DNA of 64,000 nucleotides from Dryocosmus kuriphilus (GCA_038277395.1 CM076191.1:28034583-28098582), one strand, 5' to 3'; positions 1-12,057 are shown, counted from the first letter of the stretch. Program-made: numbers and translations. The notes: generated from the sequence alone by a model not told the origin.

Positions 1-1359
1 ACTGGTAATGGCATAAGGATTATTCAAGAAATGGAAACAACCTGTGTATTACGATTACGACCAACCAATGCCGAAAGTAATTTTATTAGACATTATACAG
101 AAATTACACCAGTCTGGATACACTCTTACAGCAGCGACGTGTGATCTTGGTCCAAAAAATCAAGCACTATGGTCAGACTTAGATGCTGGACTTGATGATC
201 CTGAAAATTTTTCATTTTCACATCCAAGTGATTAAAATTTACAAATTTATACGTTTTTTGATCCGCCTCATCTTTTAAAACTTCTCAGAAATCATTTTAT
301 TGATCAAGGAATCCATTTGGATTCACAATTTTTGGACAGGACAATTTTGGAAAAATTGAACTATGCTGAAATTAATCTCGGTCATTTTAGCCAGCTCATT
401 TGGATGTACAAGGCACTGAGTGTCAAAGAGTAAAACCAGCTGCTCAACTATACTCAAATACAGTGGCCCAGAGTATTCATTATTGGGGTGGACCAAAAAA
501 AATCGATTGTTAGGCTTGCGGTGGAAGCTTTAGAATCTTATATAAGACTGTAAATGATTGGTTCGATGTATTTAATAATCGAAATGACTTGATCAACGCA
601 TGTGGTAACAGTCTTAAAGAACAAAATGTCATATTACATGAAATGACGCAGTATGTACATGACTGATATGGGATTCGGAAATCATAAATCAATGATCGAG
701 TGTCAAAAAAGGTGTCATTAGATGTAATAAATCTTTAGAGAATTTACTAAAATATTTAAAAGTATCCTTCTAAAATACAATTTATTCTTACAAATCGCCT
801 TAATCAAGACGTTGTGGGAAATTTATTTTTGTACTTGCGAGCAATGGGCGCAGCTAATGATCGACCAAATGCTCTTGATATGCGAACCAGAATAAAATGG
901 TACATTCTTGGTAAACATTCATCTGTGTTTTTAAGTACTAGAACTAACACTAAAGTTGATAATACAGATGATAGTTTAATCGATTTACAAGATTCTGAAG
1001 AAATATGAGTTAATTTACACTTTCAACGGTAATGATGTTGATTCTTTAAGTTCTGAAGATGACAATCTATTACAACAAGAACAACTAGCCTCCCTTTGGA
1101 ACCGTGTGATAATGATAATGATGATGATATATCAGAAGAAATACTCGATGAAGACGAGCAAGAACTTATTGATTTTTCTTTCAATAAAAATTATACATCA
1201 GGTATAGTACTTAACAAGTTACATTTTGTTGATAAAAAATGAAGCTTTTAATGTTTTTCCACAATTGATTATATTATATAATTTATAAAAATATAATTTG
1301 ATATACATATCATTTTTTATACATATCATTTTTCAACTTTTCACGCTTGCTTAACTCGT

Positions 1360-1449
1360 GGGGGGTCCAAATCTTACGACCACGTTAAAGTTACATGCAT
1401 TTATTATAGAAAAACCCTTACTGGGGGGGGGGGGGGGGGGGGGGGGGGT

Positions 1450-1498
<49 letters not shown>

Positions 1499-1542
1499 AT
1501 GAAATTCCAAAAATGTGCCTTACGTAATTTATGGACGGCCCC
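1360..1542. mobile_element. G-run MITE inside the P-element
   Basis: About 183 bp inserted in the P-element remnant. The right end reads TTACGTAATTTATGGACGGCCCC, here given only in part as GTAATTTATGGACGGCCCC; the left end GGGGGGTCCAAATCTTACG is its imperfect inverse. Between them lies a 75-bp G run (1423-1497) broken once by T. Size, termini and G run match the better preserved copy at 9260-9438, so I treat both as one family of short non-autonomous DNA elements. Confidence 0.55.
1423..1497. repeat. 75-bp G homopolymer
   Basis: Nearly pure G, one T at 1449. Such tracts are prone to length error in sequencing, so the exact length is doubtful. Glycine-run reading frames through it are artefacts. 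Confidence 0.9.
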
Positions 1543-2189
1543 TTACATACTAAATAGCAAATTGCTCCTAATTGCAAGATCATTTTTTCCTTATATAATG
1601 CCTAAAATTTTTATTTATTTTACATCCATTACTATTTCGCAGATTCTTCAGCTGAAGATTCTTTAGATAAAATACGTGAATCTGAAAGTATTTGTGATAG
1701 TCAATTTAACGACGGAAAATGTGATAATATTCAATCTCAATGTGATAGTAGCCAATACTTTAATGAAAATGACTCAAATCTACTTCATGAAGTACAGGAC
1801 GATGGATTGCGATATATAATAGCTGGCTACACAGCCCACCGAATTACAACCAACTACACTAGTCTCGGCTCGAAGATGGGATATTTATCCCACGAAAAGA
1901 AGTCTAAAAACTGGACCAGTTTTTTGTCAAAGGGGCATCTAATGATTCTCTCTGACAATCTGCTGCAACCTGTTCAAATTGTAAACAAGCTACTTAAAGA
2001 GATGCACGGAGATGGTTTGATAAAAGAAACTATGACTTTCAATAAACTGATAGATTTTGTACGAAAATATCAACTAAATTTGAAAATACCTAAAGATGTG
2101 TTAAAATGTATAGTAAGAACAAGAACGTATATAAGATTAAGATTTTTGAATAAAAATATTAAATTAAACAACAAAAATTTTTAAAAAAC

Positions 2190-2690
2190 GAAAAATGAAA
2201 AGACTAACATAAATTATAATTAAATTTATAATCAGTTAAATGAGCTCTTCAAGTCAAGCATAAAGCTAGTCAAGTTAAGCTAAATTAGGCATTTAAAAAA
2301 TCTTAATAAAAATTTTAAGTATATTTTAAATACATGATTCAAATATAACAACGATTTTTTATTTATATTTTTAATTTCAAATGATATTTACAGTGAAATT
2401 TCAGATTTAGATCATTTTTATAAATAATATAAATCTAAAAAACTGTTTATAAATAAAGACCCATCGATTTTTTAAATTAATTACTTCAATATAAGTTACA
2501 AATTTTGCAATAAATTTTCGAGTTACTAAATATAATTTTAATAATTTTACTCATTCACCGTACGTTTAATTGAACGGTTCATTCTAAGAGGTTTGAATTT
2601 ACCTCTCGTAATGACATCAGCTTGCCCATAACGATTCTGATTGGCTGAACCAAATTTTATGCGCATGGCTTCACCTTAGTCCTTACACCA
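2190..2690. other. AT-rich stretch without a gene
   Basis: After the P-element C-terminus the sequence is AT-rich with short A and T runs and frequent stops in all frames. It may include the untranslated 3' part and terminal inverted repeat of the P-element, but the partner repeat would lie outside the window, so this cannot be shown. Confidence 0.4.
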
Positions 2691-2694
2691 TGGG

Positions 2695-3115
2695 GAAGAT
2701 TAATAGGGTAAGGCGGGGCGATATGGGCATATAGGGTATTATGAGCCACTTAATTTTCTCGTTAGCTATACATTTTTGGTAACTGCTCTTTGTGCTAATA
2801 TCAGATACCTTATCAAACTTCTTTTAAAAAAATTAATATCTACCTAAATTCGTATAAAAGGAGAATTAAGTCATGATTGACGTTTAGAGACCTCTATTTT
2901 ACCATTTTGCCTTTTGTTTGAAATGCCAAGATTCACTCAAAATCAAACATTAGATGTTTTTCCGACAGTTTTTAGATAGCGTATTTATTAAACTTTAAGC
3001 TTTTGACAGATTTATATATAATTGTAAGCCAGAAAAGGGTGCAATTTTGATTTTACGTGAAAGTTTTGAACGGGGCGGAATGAGCCACTATTCTGGGGCG
3101 GAATGAGCAACCTTG
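2695..3115. other. Unidentified element-like segment with repeated GGGGCGGAATGAGC motif
   Basis: The left edge reads GGGTAAGGCGGGGCGATATG and is followed by ATGAGCCACTTA. Near 3075-3110 GGGGCGGAATGAGC occurs twice in a row. The G-rich start and the repeated motif suggest the end of a DNA transposon. No inverted partner or target duplication was found, so the call stays open. Confidence 0.3.
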
Positions 3116-3119
3116 TATG

Positions 3120-3870
3120 AACCATTTTTTGATAAAATGCACGGTTTTTGTTTTAATCGAGAAAACGTTATTACAAATCAAAAATTCAAATTTCCCGCCA
3201 AACTATGCAAGATACGAAAAAAATTAGAATAAACAAAGTTGTTCACCTCAAAAAGATCTATAAATTTTCTCTCTATCATTTTTTTGAACAGACGCGTATT
3301 TTTTGAGTTATTCGTGAAATATGTTATTAAATATAAAGAAAACCACTTTTCAGCAAAACTATTGAAGATATGAGAAAATGTTAACAAGCAGAATTGTTCG
3401 GCTTGGAAAGAGCTACAAAATTTATTTATAAGACTCATCGTTTTATTTTAAGAATTGAAATCCTGCATTGTGAAAATTTGGAAAATCACAAAAAAAACTT
3501 TACCAATCTACAATATAATTTTTTTTTAAATTAATTTTCGAGCGCGAAGCGCGAGTGTCATGATGAGAATGTATTCCATAAGGTCGATAGAGCCGTAAGT
3601 AAAATAATTTTTTTTGCAATTTTTAATAAAAAATTCGTATTTAATAATCTCATTAAAAGTAGGTGTTTTGAAATTTTAAGACCCAAGTAAAGAATACCGA
3701 GCACGATGTGCAAGGACCAAAAACATCCGAGCGCGAAGCGCGAGGTTTAAATATATCGGAGTGCGAAGCGCGACGACCATAAGACCGCGCGCCGTAGGCG
3801 CGCTCATACTTCGCGCCAAGCGCGCGATGAGAATGTGCCCACGAAGCGGGCAGATTTTTTTCTGCACCTT
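3120..3870 (-). repeat. Palindrome-rich dispersed repeat, copy 1a (partial)
   Basis: Shares with the copies at 23750-24840 and 58215-59411 the internal units (CACGGTTTTTGTTTTAATCG, then AAGATACGAAAAAA, then AAAAAGATCTACAAAT) and the GC-rich end with perfect hairpins GAGCGCGAAGCGCGAG, a GCGCGCCGTAGGCGCGC palindrome, and a final CGAAGCGGGCAGATTTT. Strand is set so that the conserved ORF of the family would read in sense. This copy lacks the ORF end and is followed at once by copy 1b. Confidence 0.7.
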
Positions 3871-4627
3871 TACCTACGTCTACTTTGTCCAATTTCTCTC
3901 AGCATCAGCATCATCAGGTTCGTAATCTGACTTTTCGATGTCGTCGGAGTTCATGACTTTCTTTCGGACTATCTTTTTACATTCTCATCTCAATGAGAAG
4001 GTATTAGTTTTATGTGAAAAATGACTTTCGCGGATTTCATGAAATCTCGACGTTTCGTGACCCCCTGAATCCCAAAAAAAAAACATGTTTTACGACGGTG
4101 TCTGTCTGTCTGTTGTCGTCGTTGTCGTCGTCGTCGGAGGCTGCACGCTAAAAAGTAAATGCTGCTGATCAGAATTTAAATTCTGATGATCAGAATCTGC
4201 GATTCTGCATTCTGCCTTCGGGGCAAAAAATTCTGTTCATCAGAATCACGTGATACTGATCTAAGCTAACGTCAGATTCTGATAATCAGAAAAATACATT
4301 CTGTTCTTCAGTAGCTGTGAAACTCGAATTCAGATATTTAAATGCTTCTCATTAGCCCGGAGATTCTGATAGACAGAAACTTTGTAGATTGAACGCGCAA
4401 CTAGCGATTCTGATCATCAGAATTTGAGATTCTGATGGAAGCTTGACGAGTTTAGTGTTTTGCTTTTACTGCGCGCGATCAGCTGTTACGTCGCAATATT
4501 TCTCATTAATTCATATATTGTCAATTAAATTTTGAAAATTACAAAAAAATAAAAAAGGAAACTTTTTTTTTGGTAATTAAGACAACCTTTTTTTTTATGA
4601 AAAACGGGTTCTTACGTGATTTTCGAA

Positions 4628-4725
4628 GTTCTCTTTGACGACGGGGAGAATCGAACTCGCTTACCCTAGGTTTACAAACTAACTTATACTATATCGCACG
4701 CAACTTAACCGCATAGACTATCGAG
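4628..4725 (-). other. Possible tRNA-derived sequence (SINE head or tRNA pseudogene)
   Basis: On the minus strand there is a good B-box-like GAGTTCGATTCTCCCC near the 3' end and a weak A-box-like GATAGTCTATGCGGTTA near the 5' end. The 3' half could close an acceptor stem with GACGACGG, but the 5' side does not pair with it. It lies inside the CACTA-like element. A working tRNA is unlikely. Confidence 0.3.
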
Positions 4726-5407
4726 GTACATATGGAAACAGGTAAAAAATCTAAACTACTTGAAGACTTGATTCTTCTGTATTTCTCAAAACGATAAATA
4801 ATTTAATTAGCGACTCTGAATATACAAACTTCATAGAAAATATAAAGTAAAAGGAATGATATTGGAATAAATTTAATAAGAACCTGATGTGAAAGAATTT
4901 GTTGTCTCTTTTGGTGTATAATTCTTTTGAAGTTTTGTATAAATTTTATTATTGTTTCCTGATATGTTATTTTTATATAATTGCATTTTTTTTGTTTTTC
5001 TCTATAATTGTTCCTTTTTTTGGCTAGTGTATATAAAATTATATTGTTTCGTTCTATTTGTGACATTTTTCTGAAATATATTGCATCATAATTGTATGTG
5101 GAAATCTGCTACAATAATGCGATTGTAGAAGTTTAAATCAACTCATCTCCAAACATCCTTAAGGAAATTCCTGAAGAAAATTCCTTGGTATAATTTCCTA
5201 TGTTCCTTAACCCGTAAATGATAACATCCATCTGTGGGATGGATATATTTAACATTTTTTACTCTTGGAAGCGTAATTATCGGTTTGAAACCTCCTTTTT
5301 CTAGATATGCTTCAGTTAATCCTTTATCTTGGTTATGTGTGTACTTGTCAGCAGAAACTTGTGAATGTTGCGCTTCAACATTTTTATTCTTAGGAGCAGT
5401 ATTCGAG

Positions 5408-6080
5408 ATTCTGATGATCAGTATCTCGAATACTGCTCGGCAGCAACGATTTTTCCGAAGCGTGCGTCACTGATATACAGTATTGAAAAATTCTAAGCTT
5501 CAGTATAAAAAGTTCTGATGATCAGAATTTTTCGGCGCCGACGGCAAGGCGTGATGATCATCAAAATTTAAATTCTGATCAGCAGTATCTCGAATACTGC
5601 TCCGCAGCAACTATTTTGCCGAAGTGTGAGTCATTGATATACAGTATTGAAAAATTCTGAGCTTCAGTATAAAAAGTTCTGATGATCAGAATTTTTCGGC
5701 GCCGACGGCAAGGCGTGATGATCATCAAAATTTAAATTCTGATCAGCAGTATCTCGAATACTGCTCCGCAGCAACTATTTTGCCGAAGTGTGAGTCATTG
5801 ATATACAGTATTGAAAAATTCTGAGCTTCAGTATAAAAAGTTCTGATGATCAGAATTTTTCGGCGCCGACGGCAAGGCGTGATGATCATCAGAATTTAAA
5901 TTCTGATCAGCAGTATCTCGAATACTGCTCCGCAGCAACTATTTTGCCGAAGCGTGCGTCACTGATATACAGTATTGAAAAATTCTGAGCTTCAGTATAA
6001 AAGTTCTGATGATCAGAATTTTTCGGCGCCGACGGCAAGGCGTGATGATTATCAGAATTTAAATTCTGATCAGCAGTATC
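5408..6080. repeat. 164-bp tandem array (about four units)
   Basis: TTCTGATGATCAGAATTTTT recurs at 5513, 5677, 5841 and 6004, a period of 164, 164 and 163 bp. Each unit holds a TCGGCGCCGACGG palindrome, the 15-bp palindrome TTCTGATGATCAGAA and a CAGTATCTCGAATACTG hairpin. The first unit is partial. The array lies against the right terminal repeat of the CACTA-like element, as subterminal repeats often do. Confidence 0.9.
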
Positions 6081-6565
6081 TACTTTTTAGCGTGTGTTCC
6101 CACGATAACTTTCGAAGGACTAATCGGACTGGATTGCACTTTGGCACACTTCTTTAGGGGGTAAAAAGTAAGGACGAGTTCTTTAACCAGCGGTTTTTGC
6201 CAGTGGTTATGGCTTTATCAATCAAAAACGGTTTTCACAAAATCAAAAAATCAATTTTCCGGCTAAACAATGCAAGATACAAAAAAATGGTAGAGGGTAG
6301 AATTATTCATCTCAAAAAAATCTACAAATTTTGTTTCAACCATTTTTTCATAGCATGCACGGTTTTTGTTTTCATCGAGAAAACTTTATTAAAAATAAAA
6401 AACTGTGGTTTCTTGCCAAAATATTCAAGATACGAAAAAAACGATAATAAACAAAGTTGTTCAGTTCAAAAAGATCTACAAATCTGTATTAACCATTTTT
6501 TGATAAAATTCACGGTTTTTGTTTTAATCGAGAAAACGTTATTAAAAATCAAAAATGTACGTCAG

Positions 6566-8285
6566 ATTTTTTATTGTAACTAACCTATTTTCACGAACGA
6601 AAACGCTTATTATTTCGATTCTTTTCGGTCTTTTTAGTAATACGTAACTTCACTCCTATAAATTAAATTTGACTTACCTTTTAAATTCCATCAAATTTTT
6701 TTGGAAAAACAATGTCAGAATAATGTACGTGAAGAAATAAATAATTACACTAGGTGGCCTTCGAAATGATGCTCACAGAAAGACGCGACTTTTCTTCAGC
6801 GGCTCGGATCGCCGCGCACAACGGCTTGATGATACTTTATACCTAAGTATGTGTGTCTTTTGTATTTTTTTCCGTACAGTTGAATGGTGTAATCAGTTTT
6901 TGATTTTTTTTTAGATTTAAACAAATTACCAACAATTACTGAAAAATGCATTGTTACAAGAGTCATTTTTTGCTTTTTCTTTTTAATTTTTGAGTATGTT
7001 TTTGAATCGCGACTATAGATTTTTTATTTTTCCAAAAAGCATATGTCAAAACGAAAAAAATGAGCACCGACAGAACCCTGTACGATGATTTTTCTAACAT
7101 AAGTAGAATTTTGTTTTGAAAAAAAAGTGTTTCGGACCGGAAAAAATGAATATCCCGGAAACTTTTTATTTTTTTTTATATAAAAAAATTTGCGGTTATT
7201 TAAAACATAGAAAGGTATACTTTCACCAAGTTTCGTCAAAATTAAATTATTTTTGCGGAAATGAAAAATAAAAAAAAACGAAAAAATAAAATAAAAACGA
7301 TTTTTCGCATTTTTCTCGGAAATTTTGAGGTTATGTTAAAAAGTGTCCTATACAGAAGTTGTAGACTTTTGCATGATCTACAACTTTTGTATTGGATACT
7401 TTTTTTCTGACGTAAAGTTTCGCCGGAAATCTCAATAATACAATTTTTCATCCCCTTTCAACCCCCCAAATCAACCCTCCACTACTCCCGCTGACGCATT
7501 TATTTTTTTTACGTTTGTTATAAGCCCCTTTACCATTTCCACTTATAAAAGTCCAGGTAACAATTTTTTTCTGTGTAATTTGATTGATCTATATTGGAGG
7601 GACAGAAGAAGAAAACGGCCCCCGTGCAGCTGAAATTTTGCTTCATAATTTATTTAATTATTTATTTGCGCATAATTAAATATTCTTAAAGCTTTTTTCA
7701 TTAATTTAAAAATATCAAAAACTTATCCATCTTGTTCCAAAATTAAATGTTGACAAGTATTTAAAAATAATTCCATTAAGTAAAAGGCGAAACAACTTGA
7801 AACCTTTTATGAAAGCATTTTCCAAAAGAATGTTGATTCCATTAAACATAGGTGCTAGCTTTGAAAGTATTTAGACTTTAACTTCAAAAATGTAAGTTAA
7901 AAAAAGTTAAATTTGAAAATAGCAAAGAACCCCGCACAAAATGTATAGTAAAGGCCTTTCAGTCAAAGTTCAATCAAGTTCGATTTACTGACGCTTCAAG
8001 TGATGCTTGTAAAACGACGTAATGAGACAATTTCACCGAAAGTCTTTTTCCATTACATTTTATGCGGGGTCGCTTGAGGAAGTACCAAATCAGGAAGCCT
8101 TTAAATTAAAATCAAAGAGTATTCAAATACGTATCATTCCAATCTGTAAATATTTAACTTGGAAGCGATCCAAACATGAAAGTTGTCATTTCAGCAGCAA
8201 TCAAGTTTCAAAGTAATTTCATACTTAAACATGAAATTATATATGTATAAATTTCTTTAATTCTACATTGCAAACTTCTTGATTG
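6566..8285. other. Non-coding AT-rich stretch
   Basis: No reading frame here resembles a known protein. Short frames are broken and low in complexity. A C-rich patch lies near 7450-7490. I see no inverted termini or tandem repeats of note. Confidence 0.5.
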
Positions 8286-8765
8286 TGGAATAGCATTCAA
8301 AGATATAGATAAAGCAGAGGCCATTGAGGATAAAGCAATAATACTAAAAAACTATATGAACACTTTAAATAGCAAATATGACCCAAATGAAATAAAGTTA
8401 GCTTCTTCTCTAGAAATTAAGAAAATAATAAGTAAATTCAAACCAAAAAAGGCCCCTGGCCTTGATGAAATTCAAAACATAGTACTAAAATTCCTTCCCC
8501 GTAAGGCAATAGTGCAAATTAACTATATTATTAATGCTTGCCTAAAGCTCAGCTACTTTCCAAAGGCTTGGAAAAAAAAAAATTTTACCATTCCCTAAAC
8601 TAGGCAAAGATAAAAAACTCCCCCAGAGTTACAGACACAATGAGTAATCCTGGCTAGTGAGGAAGAAAATAAACTAATAATACCCGAAAAATTCAGAAAA
8701 AACCACTCTACAGTTCAGCAGCTGGCAAACCTACAGTCTACTTAGATATCGAAAAAGTATTTGAT

Positions 8766-9100
8766 ACCCCCTCCCAGTCCACGGTTGACGACCGTAGGTT
8801 TTTATTTATTCCTCCTCCCCGCCAAAAGTAACGTAGCCTTTGGCTAAACACTGATTTCGCGTTTATTTTGCGTTTTTTCGAGTTCCTCGCGAGTTCAGTT
8901 GCAAATATGAATGTGTGACCGGGTGGTGCCTGGTTGCATTTTTATCGGATAGCCTGGGTAGAAAAAACGTTATCTTGACATTTTTGCTTGCAAAGTTACT
9001 TCCACTACATCCCCCCCCCCCCCCCCCCGCCCCGTTTCCAACCATAGTTTTTGGCGCGGCCCCCCCTCAAGTGGTAACGTAGTTTATAGATGCCCCCTTA
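8766..9100. mobile_element. Unclassified insertion with a C run inside the LINE RT
   Basis: The LINE frame stops after its motif A block near 8765 and homologous sequence resumes near 9100. The intervening 330 bp is foreign to the RT, has CCCCCTCCC at its left edge, a 17-bp C run at about 9011-9027, and GATGCCCCC at its right edge. No convincing inverted repeat or target duplication was found. Confidence 0.5.
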
Positions 9101-9259
9101 TTATTAAATTAGTTAACTGTAACATTCCACAGTATTTAAATAATATAGTAGATAATAATTATCTGATAGAAAGAAGGTTCATAATTAAAATTAACCAAGA
9201 AATCTCAACTGAGAGGGCCATTCTAGACAAGGTTCCCCAGGGCTCAATATTAGGTCCAA

Positions 9260-9438
9260 GGGGCCGTTCAAGTATTACGTAACGCAATGGGGGGGGGGGG
9301 GGGGGGGGGGTCTAGACTAGTGTTACATAATGGCGAAAAACTACAAGAAAAGTTAGAAAACCGCGTTACCGGTGGGGGGGGGGGGGGGGGGGGTGAAATT
9401 TTTGGGAAACTGTGTTACGTAATACTTGAACGGTCCCC
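9260..9438. mobile_element. 179-bp G-run MITE with AA duplication inside the LINE RT
   Basis: Starts GGGGCCGTTCAAGTATTACG and ends with the near-complement CGTAATACTTGAACGGTCCCC, here given in part as TACTTGAACGGTCCCC. The left flank ends AA (9258-9259) and the right flank starts AA (9439-9440). Taking out the element and one AA joins the RT sequence in frame between its GSILGP box and the next block, so the limits are exact. Two G runs (about 9289-9310 and 9374-9393) flank a short central part. It has no coding capacity, and its superfamily is unknown. Confidence 0.85.
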
Positions 9439-10222
9439 AATACTGTTTATATATTATCTTAACGACATACCTAGAAGTGATAAGATAAAGCTAGCTCTAT
9501 TTGCGGATGACACGGTATTGTACACCTCGTCTAGGAGTAAGAAAATTACGATTATAAGACTGCAGAGTTATCTTAGAATCCTTGAGAAATATTTTCTCAG
9601 ATGGAAAATTAAAATTAATGTTCTAAAGACTCAGTGTGATACATTCGCATAATGATGGCGATAAGCAATTTACTGATCTTATATTTTATGATAAAGTATT
9701 AATTCTTTAAAAAGAAGTCAAATATCTACGCGTAATTTTAAATGCGAAACTTATACCAGACATACCAAAACAGCGAGAGCTAGATCATTCGCGGTAATTA
9801 CTTCACTGTATTCACTCTTGCAATCAACAAACAAAATGAATATAACAAACAAATTATTACTATACTACATTACTGTTAGGCCAATCATGCTATATGCTTC
9901 ACCCATCTGGGGTAACACCTTCAAAACGAATATTCAAAACCTACAAAAGATACAAAAGTCTAAGCCTTTAAATAATGCCAAACCAGGCACCCGAATTAAA
10001 ATATTACACGAGAAGCTAGGGGCGCCAATGACTTCAAAACTAATATTTAATCAAACCAAAGACTTTATTGACAATAAGCTCTCTCAACTAGAAATACTTA
10101 GGAATACGGAAAAAATCAAATAAAATAAAGCACCATTCAAAGTCAAGTATAAAATGCACTTACTACAGTAATAAAATGGGAAAATCAAACGAACTTATCT
10201 GTAAGTGAAGTTCGATTTCGAT

Positions 10223-10352
10223 TATATGAAGCCTCGTTCGAGATGATTACACCATGTAGTTCTATAGAGCTCCGCCAGTCGACACCACACGTTTAGAGAT
10301 CAGAAAAAACCATAGTCCCAACTCCACCCCGCTCGCTTCCCAAACCCCTCAT
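10223..10352. repeat. Left inverted terminal repeat of the DIRS element
   Basis: About 130 bp, matching 13561-13691 in inverse with a few differences, from ACACCATGTAGTTCTATAG to CGCTCGCTTCCCAAACCC. Confidence 0.85.
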
Positions 10353-10690
10353 AATTGTTGAAAGTTCGTGCAAGTTTCCTTCACAGAAAATTATTCTATA
10401 AGGGCTTTGGGTTAGTTAGGGTGGGGTGTAATCATCTCGAACGAGGCTTCATATAATCGAAATCGAACTTCACTTACAGGTAAGTTTTTTGATTTTCCCA
10501 TTATATTTCAGCCTCGTTCTTCGAGATTACACCATGTAGATGTTTAGAGGATATATAATTTTCTGTTTTGGAACTGATTTAAATGGAAATTATTATTTTC
10601 ATTTTAAAATTTTTCATCGTGACGCATGGTATGACAGCATAGAAAAAAGTCATTCGATGATGAGTACCCAAAATTAAACCGGCAACTACG

Positions 10691-11417
10691 TTATAGTATT
10701 AATAATGTGTCATTTTCCGTTTGAATTGGCCTGTTATAGAAATGAGCAAATGCCCTTGATTTTTCAGACCACCACCCTGTGACTTTTTTGATAATGTTGA
10801 TGTCTACTCCTCTCTGGAAAGCAGCTGATGTTGCGGCGTGTCTGGTGCTGTGAGCCGTGAATTCTTTGTCGATCCCACATTTTCTTAGAGTTCTTTTGAT
10901 CTAATTACTCAACGTTTGAGACGAAACTGCTTTATGTGGCTTTTTGGTGGCTATAAATAAGGATTTATTTCCTTCCCTTAGATCTTGAGTGACTCTTATG
11001 TATTCTATCAGCGATTTTGCTGCACAAAGTTGTGGTTTCTTGTGCATAAATGGTAGATTCAAAAGGGGTTGAGAAGCCCCCGGTCTAGATGTTTTAATTG
11101 GGTTTGGTATCTTAATTTCCACCGCTGTATCTGATGTATCTATGTAGTGTTGGATCATCCGAGATTTCTTTGTTTGATATCAGTGATATAGCTGATCTTG
11201 TTGAGCTTAAAGTTCCATAAGAGGCTCCCTCCTGAAACCTTTTTGTCAAAAATTTTAAGAGATCATTTGTATCGCTGTTGAATGAGTCGACCTTCAATTC
11301 CTCATAGAATTTCCACCATGGTTTAAGCTCCGAGTTGTATTGTTTTAGCGTCGTATTCGCTAAAGAATTGGTCAGAATATTAATCGTTGTTTCTGGAAGG
11401 TAGACAGGTAAATACAT
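10691..11417 (-). pseudogene. DIRS tyrosine recombinase, one stop and one frameshift
   Basis: Would integrate the circular cDNA of the element without target duplication. The N-terminal core-binding part (11417-11112) and the catalytic part (11158-10691) are in different frames, so there is a frameshift near 11112-11158. The catalytic part reads HSTRHAATSAA (H-x-x-R box; codons 10838-10852) and then FAHFYNRP with the nucleophile tyrosine codon at 10736-10738. An in-frame TAG lies at 10901-10903. Catalytic residues are thus kept although the gene is broken. Confidence 0.8.
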
Positions 11418-11790
11418 ACAATTTTTCTGCGAAAAGAAATGTAAGAAATTTTTTGCTGTCTTTGTGAATCGGATATAGCAAATAAGCCTCTTTTAGGTCA
11501 ATGTTTGCCATATAATAATTTTTATGAACAAGGTTTTTCGCTGTCCGAATATCTTCTAATTTAAAGTGATTTGTATTAATAAATTCATTGAGTGCTTTTA
11601 AATTTAAAATAAACCTGTCTGCGCCATCAGATTTTTGTCTGAGGAAATATGGTGAAAGAAACTGATTTTCATCATATTCACATTCCTCCACTGCTCCTAT
11701 TGAGAGTAGTCTATCAATGGCTGCTTGAGACCTTGTAAACTCTTCTTGTGAATTTATGACTCTATCTTTGCTAAAAATCTGCCGGGGGGG
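11395..11790 (-). pseudogene. DIRS reverse transcriptase, N-terminal part only
   Basis: Reads LSPYFLRQKSDGADRFILNL, then IDLKEAYLLYPI (the first catalytic aspartate) and ends FTCLP, the usual block before the region that carries the second catalytic box. The part with the catalytic double aspartate, RNase H and beyond is absent. The sequence passes straight into the recombinase, so this is an internal deletion. A G run at about 11784-11790 marks a likely frameshift upstream. Confidence 0.8.
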
Positions 11791-12057
11791 CTCCCTGAAT
11801 TAGAATTCAGGGAGATGTCTTATATCCGCGAACGCAAGTTAATATGAATTCATCGTCAGTTACATCTTCTCAACAGTTCGTGAAACTTTTTATCCGGCCT
11901 GCTATTTTATTTACCTGATTTACCTCCTCATTCTGTCTCCCTTGTAATTCTGGATCTGTTCCCTCTTGAAGCGTTGACTCGGAATCCTGGAATTTCAGTT
12001 GTATCTGCCTCTCGTTGGAATCGCCGTCCTCGATCCTCTGTTCTGTACATCCTGTTT

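Larger units (their letters stand above)
1..2184 (+). pseudogene. P-element / THAP9-like transposase, broken and 5'-truncated by the window edge
   Basis: Homology to the RNase H-like catalytic and C-terminal parts of P-element transposase is spread over all three plus frames. Near 125-235 the translation reads GYTLTAATCDLGPKNQALW, a P-element hallmark. Around 262-300 another frame reads DPPHLLKLLRNHF. Near 555-660 there is an NDWFDVFN block. At 784-960 comes an NRLNQD...RAMGAAN segment, and at 1807-2184 the C-terminal part with GLRYIIAGY and RTRTYIRLR. Stops and frame changes (for example after 235, 420 and 1006) rule out function. A G-run MITE (1360-1542) splits the last two blocks. The THAP DNA-binding domain would lie left of the window. 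Family assignment is firm; the gene is dead. Confidence 0.85.
4144..6094. mobile_element. CACTA-like non-autonomous DNA element with TSD TG
   Basis: 1951 bp bounded by a perfect 14-bp inverted repeat, CACGCTAAAAAGTA at the left and its complement at the right. TG at 4142-4143 is repeated at 6095-6096, and removing the insert restores the sequence of the dispersed repeat. CAC-starting termini with a 2-bp duplication fit the CACTA/EnSpm group in animals, but there is no transposase, so the superfamily is an inference. The inside is packed with palindromic TTCTGATGATCAGAA motifs and ends in a 164-bp tandem array. No coding region is seen. Confidence 0.75.
3975..6565 (-). repeat. Palindrome-rich dispersed repeat, copy 1b, split by a CACTA-like insertion
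   Basis: The end motif TTTTTACATTCTCATC starts at about 3978, followed by the segment that in other copies codes a conserved acidic ORF (here frame-broken). A CACTA-like element interrupts it at 4143/6095. It resumes with CCACGATAACTTTCGAAGGA and continues through the internal units to about 6560. The match on each side of the insert to the uninterrupted copy near 23750-24060 proves the interruption. Confidence 0.75.
8290..10128 (+). pseudogene. Non-LTR retrotransposon (Jockey-like) reverse transcriptase, fragmented
   Basis: Reverse transcriptase of a LINE. Visible blocks in order: KKAPGLDEIQN at about 8445-8480; a YLDIEKVFDT block (motif A) at about 8736-8765; VPQGSILGP at 9231-9257; LALFADDTVLYTS (the catalytic ADD box) at 9490-9530; the thumb and connector region to 9650; and a YYITVRPIMLYASPIW block at 9860-9910. 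It is cut by a C-run insertion (8766-9100) and by a G-run MITE (9260-9438), and has further frameshifts near 8580, 9650 and 9800. The DIRS element lies just after its 3' end. Endonuclease and ORF1 are not recognised. It is not functional. Confidence 0.85.

Noticed and set aside
1358..1666. Glycine-run protein across the G homopolymer
   Set aside because: The frame exists only because of the G run inside a MITE. The same holds for 9287-9652 in part, 8863-9045 and 20546-20884.
4628..4725. Functional tRNA
   Set aside because: Only the B box is good; the acceptor arms do not pair. Listed as a doubtful tRNA-derived sequence.
5408..6080. CRISPR-like array
   Set aside because: Units are 164 bp, fully repeated without unique spacers, and sit inside a eukaryotic DNA transposon.
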